Assembly: GCA_015061625.1 (NCBI GenBank)
Contig: SUWG01000028.1
Coordinates: 1-33,851 of the forward strand
From: Lentisphaerota bacterium
Lineage (GTDB): Bacteria; Verrucomicrobiota; Lentisphaeria; Victivallales; Victivallaceae
Length of the DNA: 33,851 bases
Direction: 5' to 3'
Shown: positions 33,124 through 33,851 of the stretch, one piece after another
How positions within the stretch are numbered: the stretch's first letter is position 1
Layout: each line of letters begins with the position of its first letter
Position numbers and translations under genes: made by a program
The notes under the pieces: generated by a model
The model's database searches: none
Seen by the model: only the letters and a program-made list of their open reading frames with translations
What the model was told of the DNA's origin: nothing

Positions 33124-33851
33124 TCAGGGATAGATGAATGGGGCTTTGTAACCGTTATCCGCTCCTTTATGATAAACGATCGGAGTATCCATGACATGAC
33201 CGTCAAGCAACGCCACATTGACCCGGCTCATGCCGGAGTGCCGCCAGCCGAAGTAATTGACCACACTGTTGGTATAGGTCGTCGCCTTGGCATTGGGGTT
33301 GGGCAGATAAAACTTCTCACTGGCATCAACAAAAAGCATGATCGATGAAGCGTGGGCGATGGAATCACCCTCTTTGACATTGCGGAGATTGTACTTTTCA
33401 CTCATGGCATAACTGGTAAATTTTTCACCGTATGAATCGGCCGTTTGCCACTGGGTCTTGGTATCTTCACTGGGGCAGACAAAAACTTCACGATCATGGA
33501 TCTGCCGGTCGTAAAGCATCCACGCCCAGGTCAAACCGTTGGCCCCGTTGTTTTTATTGACACTCATGGTCATACCGTCATGATCGTCGGTGTATTGCAA
33601 AAATGCCATACCGAGTTGTTTGAGATTGCTGATGCAACTGGCACTGCGGCCGCGTTCTCTGGCACTATTCAATGCCGGTAAAAGAATTGCTGCCAGAATG
33701 GCGATAATGGCAATAACCACCAACAGTTCGATCAGCGTGAACGCTGATCGAGTGAAGCACGGCTCCGCCGTGTGAAGCGCAGCGTTGCTGCATGAAGCGT
33801 TTGCCTGCGGCAAACATGAAGCACTTGCTTTGCAAGTATGATGCGGCGTAT
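33124..33851 (-). CDS. Pseudopilin-like protein with an N-terminal hairpin-array extension, partial at the edge
   Basis: The mature part begins SA then [31 protein letters not shown], typical of DUF1559-type pseudopilins, and ends with an H-X11-DG variant ([14 protein letters not shown]). The frame is open through the window edge, so the true start may lie outside; a TTG at 33813 is an internal option. The extension reads roughly [17 protein letters not shown], then [16 protein letters not shown], and is encoded by a run of hairpins. Ala is at -1 of the motif. It heads the operon with the DUF4838 gene, linking it to glycan degradation. Function is unproven; it could be a surface-exposed assembly or binding subunit. 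Confidence 0.8.
   Translation of the reverse strand, partial: TPHHTCKASASCLPQANASCSNAALHTAEPCFTRSAFTLIELLVVIAIIAILAAILLPALNSARERGRSASCISNLKQLGMAFLQYTDDHDGMTMSVNKNNGANGLTWAWMLYDRQIHDREVFVCPSEDTKTQWQTADSYGEKFTSYAMSEKYNLRNVKEGDSIAHASSIMLFVDASEKFYLPNPNAKATTYTNSVVNYFGWRHSGMSRVNVALLDGHVMDTPIVYHKGADNGYKAPFIYP
33729..33851. repeat. Array of distinct hairpins joined by TGAAGC hexamers
   Basis: Five perfect palindromes are seen: 33729-33750 (9-bp arms, TGAA loop), 33758-33772 (6 bp), 33779-33791 (5 bp), 33799-33815 (7 bp) and 33823-33837 (6 bp), the last four with 3-base loops. TGAAGC occurs at 33753, 33773, 33793 and 33817, and a degenerate TGATGC at 33839. The periods are 20, 20, 24 and 22 bp. Stem sequences differ; only the hexamer and spacing are shared. 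The first palindrome contains the FTLIE codons. Confidence 0.92.

Noticed and set aside
33729..33851. CRISPR or integron attC array at the right edge
   Set aside because: Only a 6-base linker is constant, units are 20-24 bp, and no integrase or cas gene is seen; attC sites are longer with conserved core sites.

Overview
The window looks like a chromosomal segment from a Lentisphaeria/Victivallales-type bacterium of the PVC group. The evidence is four GspG/DUF1559-type pseudopilin genes carrying [21 protein letters not shown] N-termini, sitting among unusual glycoside hydrolases (GH78-like, GH36-like, GH123/DUF6067-like, sialidase-like, DUF4838). The assignment comes from gene content only; no search was run.

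Layout. (1) 1-222: a 95-bp tandem repeat that also supplies the stop codon of the first gene. (2) 199-7561 (-): a likely saccharide-degradation operon read sialidase-like, pseudopilin, secreted glycosidase, AAC(3)-family acetyltransferase, GH78-like. It is divergent from an AraC regulator (7742-8611), and the two promoters share overlapping -35 boxes. (3) 8702-9772 (-): tsaD. (4) 9946-14251 (+): a housekeeping operon of a LysM/degenerate L,D-transpeptidase-like protein, accA, an ArgA-type GNAT, a CYTH protein and rarA, with the last genes overlapping by a few bases. (5) 14383-15585 (+): a four-TM BspA-like leucine-rich-repeat gene, followed by about 650 bp of mosaic repeats (15568-16240), then a convergent creatininase-family gene. 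(6) 17266-20741 (+): ftsK and a RodZ-like HTH membrane gene, then tRNA-Arg(TCT). (7) 21046-22512: two divergent pseudopilin genes. (8) 22577-23875 (+): an M28 peptidase, convergent with a minus-strand catabolic block running from the right edge: pseudopilin, DUF4838 protein, broken sugar isomerase fragment, MBL hydrolase, very large GH123-like protein, GH36-like protein.

Promoters are easy to read: TTGAAA (or close), 17 bp, TATATT (or close) recurs before most transcription units. Before four minus-strand genes (creatininase, GH36-like, GH123-like, MBL) the -10 box lies at or inside a palindrome beginning with GGTATA-like sequence, which suggests a shared operator or repressor class.

The most unusual material is at the 5' ends of pseudopilin genes and in the repeats. 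The pseudopilin at the right edge is preceded in frame by an array of five different perfect hairpins joined by a fixed TGAAGC hexamer; the last hairpin uses the gene's own FTLIE codons as one arm. The pseudopilin at 5474-6460 contains two prepilin motifs 61 residues apart with an inserted purine-rich cassette between them. Together they suggest that sequence repeatedly lands at the conserved prepilin codons and keeps the reading frame. The 95-bp/115-bp repeat family and the creatininase-side palindrome both overlap stop codons of neighbouring genes.
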